Assembly (NCBI GenBank): GCA_016764335.1
Contig: JAESSB010000007.1
Span: 4,600-11,603 of the forward strand
DNA length: 7,004 nt
Direction: 5' to 3'
Source of the DNA: Magnetovibrio sp.
GTDB lineage: Bacteria; Pseudomonadota; Alphaproteobacteria; Rhodospirillales; Magnetovibrionaceae
This document shows positions 5,510 to 7,004 of this stretch, in pieces (the first letter of the stretch is position 1; every line of letters begins with the position of its first letter). The notes beneath the pieces are model-generated. The model worked only from the letters and a program-made list of their open reading frames with translations, did not search any database and was not told the DNA's origin. The translations under genes were made by a program, and so were the position numbers.

Positions 5510-5796
5510 ATGCAGCAAGGCGTTTTGATTATATCAGGTATTCGTTACACAGAAGAATTTAAGCGTGATGCGGTCGCTCAGGTCACCGATCGAGGGTATT
5601 CCGTCAAAGATGTTGCCGCCAGGTTGGGCATCAGCACGAAGTCCCTTTATGATTGGAAGGCTCTGACAAGGTCCGTCAGCAAGACGCCTTGCAAGCGAGA
5701 GAAAACCGTTGCCTCAAGGCAGAACTCGCTCGTATCACGGAGGAGCGAGATATCCTAAAAAAAGCAACGGCGTACTTCGCAAGAGATGCCAAGTAA
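5510..5796 (+). pseudogene. IS3-family orfA, frameshifted
   Basis: The first part, RYTEEFKRDAVAQVTDRGYS followed by VKDVAARLGISTKSLYDW, is the helix-turn-helix of an IS3-family OrfA. At about 5659 the reading moves to another frame, which gives VRQQDALQARENRCLKAELA and ITEERDILKKATAYFARDAK, the leucine-zipper region, ending at TAA 5794-5796. One indel has therefore split the gene. The ATG at 5510 is the first available start but lies in sequence unlike the family. The natural start was probably at or near ATA TCA GGT (5531-5539), which looks like a mutated ATG. No left terminal repeat is visible between here and the neighbouring element at 5476. Confidence 0.83.
5757..5764 (+). other. IS3-type -1 frameshift slippery run
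   Basis: Seven A residues followed by G lie inside the ILKKAT codons near the end of orfA. IS3-family elements use A-runs of this kind for programmed -1 slippage that fuses OrfA to OrfB. Here the -1 frame indeed leads straight into the orfB text (VKYAFIKDN), which agrees with that role. It is relic function only, as both genes are broken. Confidence 0.55.
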
Positions 5797-6649
5797 AGTA
5801 CGCATTCATCAAAGATAATCTCGCGTGTTTACGCGTTCGCCCCATGTGCCGAATATTATAAGTTCATCACAGCGGATTTTATACGTGGCTCAAAGAGCCT
5901 GTCAGCAACAAAGTCAAAGATGACCATCTATTAAGCCTGGTTAGAAAGTGGTCGGGTGTATGGGTATCGCAAATTACATGATGACCTGCGTTCCCTTGGC
6001 GAGACCTGTAGCCCAAATAAAGTCGCGCGTTTAACCAGCCTTGCAGGCATTGCGGCACAGATTGGTTATAAACGGAAAGCAGGATTTTATGGGGGCCAGC
6101 CAGCCGTCGTCGCACCCAATCATTTAGCGCGTGCCTTCAACGTCAAAGTGCCCGATCAAACTTGGGTGACGGACATAACCCATATCAAAACCCATGAAGG
6201 CTGGCTGTACCTTGCTGTCATCATTGACCTCTATTCTCGGCGGATCATTGGCTGGTCCATGCAATCAAGAATGCAAATGGACTTAGTGTTAAGTGCACTT
6301 TTATGGCTGTTTGGCGGCTAAAGCCGAAGTCAAAGGTCATTATTCATTCCGACCAAGGTAGCCAGTTTACCCGTTATGAGTGGCAGGAGTTCCTGAAGGC
6401 GAACAACTTGAAAGCCAGCATGAGCCGTCGAGAAAACTGTTACGATAACGCCGTTGCGGAAAGTTTTTCCAACTTCTAAAAAGAGAGCGGATCAGGCGAC
6501 GGACCTACGCAACCCGCAAGGATGCGCGTCAAGATGTGTTCGATTATATCAAATTTTTCTACAATCCAAAAAGAAAGCATGGTAGCTACGGAATGTTGTC
6601 GCCAATCGATTTTGAAGATCAACAAAAATTGAAGGCCCAAAGCGTCTAG
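5796..6649 (+). pseudogene. IS3-family orfB (DDE integrase), frameshifted
   Basis: The text can be stitched from four frame segments. KYAFIKDNLACLRVRPMCR begins at 5796 and has a TAA at 5859-5861. [20 protein letters not shown] and the following region run to about 6300. [20 protein letters not shown] and QFTRYEWQEF run from 6303 to the TAA at 6477-6479. KRERIRRRTYATRKDARQDV continues to the TAG at 6647-6649 with YNPKRKHGSYGMLSPIDFE. The catalytic triad is still encoded: Asp in WVTDITHI (6172-6174), Asp in HSDQGSQF (6351-6353) and Glu in NAVAESF (6459-6461). The decay is thus by small indels and one nonsense change, not by loss of the core. Length and order match a complete OrfB. Confidence 0.87.
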
Positions 6650-6667
6650 AAAACTGGGAGCTATTCA
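6649..6667. repeat. Probable right end of the IS3-family element
   Basis: GAAAACTGGGAGCTATTCA directly follows the orfB stop. IS3-family elements usually end within about 30 bp of orfB in a repeat closing with TCA (TGA at the other end), and this fits. No matching left copy is found near 5500, so the call rests on position and general form. Confidence 0.35.
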
Positions 6668-6692
6668 ACACTTACATTTATCCTAATTGTGA

Positions 6693-7004
6693 AACGAGTC
6701 TAGTAACCACCTTGGTTATGAAAAGGGAATGTGCAAGGCCAAAAGGCCGGCAATTCGCGCAACGGCCATGGCTCTAAACGATTGCTGGGTGATGACGGGG
6801 AGAGGGAGCTTTCCGTCCCCCGAGACCGCAACGCCAGTTTCGAGCTGCAGATCGTCAAAAAAGGTCAGCGGCGCTTTGATGGCTTTGACGGCAAGATCAT
6901 TTCGATGTTTGCCCGCGGTATGTCGTGCGCGAGAGTCGAAGGTCATCTCGAAGAAGTTTACGGCATGAGTGTTTAGCCGGATCTGATGTCGCAGGTCACC
7001 GACG
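6693..7004 (+). pseudogene. IS256-family (mutator) transposase fragment, 5'-truncated, continues beyond window
   Basis: NHLGYEKG (from about 6705) is the conserved block found about 50-60 residues into IS256-family transposases. After a frame change the text continues as GQKAGNSRNGHGSKRLLGDD then ELSVPRDRNASFELQIVKKG and QRRFDGFDGKIISMFARGMS, ending HLEEVYGMSV. All of this is the usual N-terminal half in the usual order. A TAG at 6974-6976 interrupts the frame, and PDLMSQVTD follows in the same frame, as in intact relatives (family form VSPDLIS). The first 50 or so residues are missing: the sequence upstream of 6693 no longer matches and soon meets the IS3 right end. It is dead, and its 3' part is outside the window. 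Confidence 0.85.

Noticed and set aside
451..6667. A composite transposon carrying the response regulator, rhodanese and methyltransferase as cargo
   Set aside because: The flanking elements belong to different families and there are no paired identical IS copies to move the segment together.
2903..6976. Stop-codon reassignment or suppression, because TAG interrupts IS481 (twice), IS256 and IS30 remnants
   Set aside because: TAA and TGA also interrupt the remnants, frameshifts are common, and the intact genes end normally. Ordinary pseudogene decay explains it.
1..7004. CRISPR array, tRNA, rRNA, toxin-antitoxin or defence genes
   Set aside because: No regularly spaced direct repeats, cloverleaf or rRNA motifs, and no recognisable defence or toxin-antitoxin protein were seen on either strand.

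Overview
The window looks like a decayed insertion-sequence dump on an alphaproteobacterial chromosome. The assignment rests on the first 310 bases, which encode the C-terminal end of a ParE (topoisomerase IV subunit B) of alphaproteobacterial type. Base composition is moderate (roughly mid-40s % GC by eye). No species can be named from the sequence alone. The density of broken transposases suggests a genome that has been, or still is, tolerating IS expansion, for example after a bottleneck or a move to a host-associated life; that is inference.

Layout: (1) 2-310, 3' end of parE, + strand. (2) 451-1278, an IS30-family element on the - strand with recognisable but diverged terminal inverted repeats and a transposase broken by stops, a frameshift and an internal deletion. 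(3) 1281-1787, non-coding DNA with several small inverted repeats, ending in a likely sigma70-type promoter whose -35 and -10 boxes lie in the two arms of a perfect 9-bp inverted repeat. (4) 1788-2201, an intact single-domain CheY-like response regulator. (5) 2400-3151, an IS481-family transposase pseudogene whose C-terminal half is one frame interrupted only by two TAG codons, followed by a hairpin with a T-run. (6) 4263-3228 (- strand), an intact pair: a single-domain rhodanese, then a class I SAM-dependent methyltransferase, with a plausible promoter upstream. (7) 4429-7004, four tandem transposase wrecks: IS5 family (IS427-like, +), a different IS5-type element with a DDE_Tnp_4-like domain (-), IS3 family orfA/orfB (+), and the start of an IS256-family (mutator) fragment that runs off the window (+).

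The working genes are therefore parE, the response regulator, the rhodanese and the methyltransferase. Everything else recognisable is dead mobile DNA from six different transposase groups. The rhodanese and methyltransferase may be co-transcribed and could act on related sulfur or chalcogen chemistry, but nothing in the sequence fixes a substrate. The response regulator has no kinase or output gene beside it. I see no convincing new defence or mobile system. The items most worth a second look are the palindromic promoter of the orphan response regulator, the rhodanese-methyltransferase pair, and the fine structure of the IS decay (junctions and truncations).
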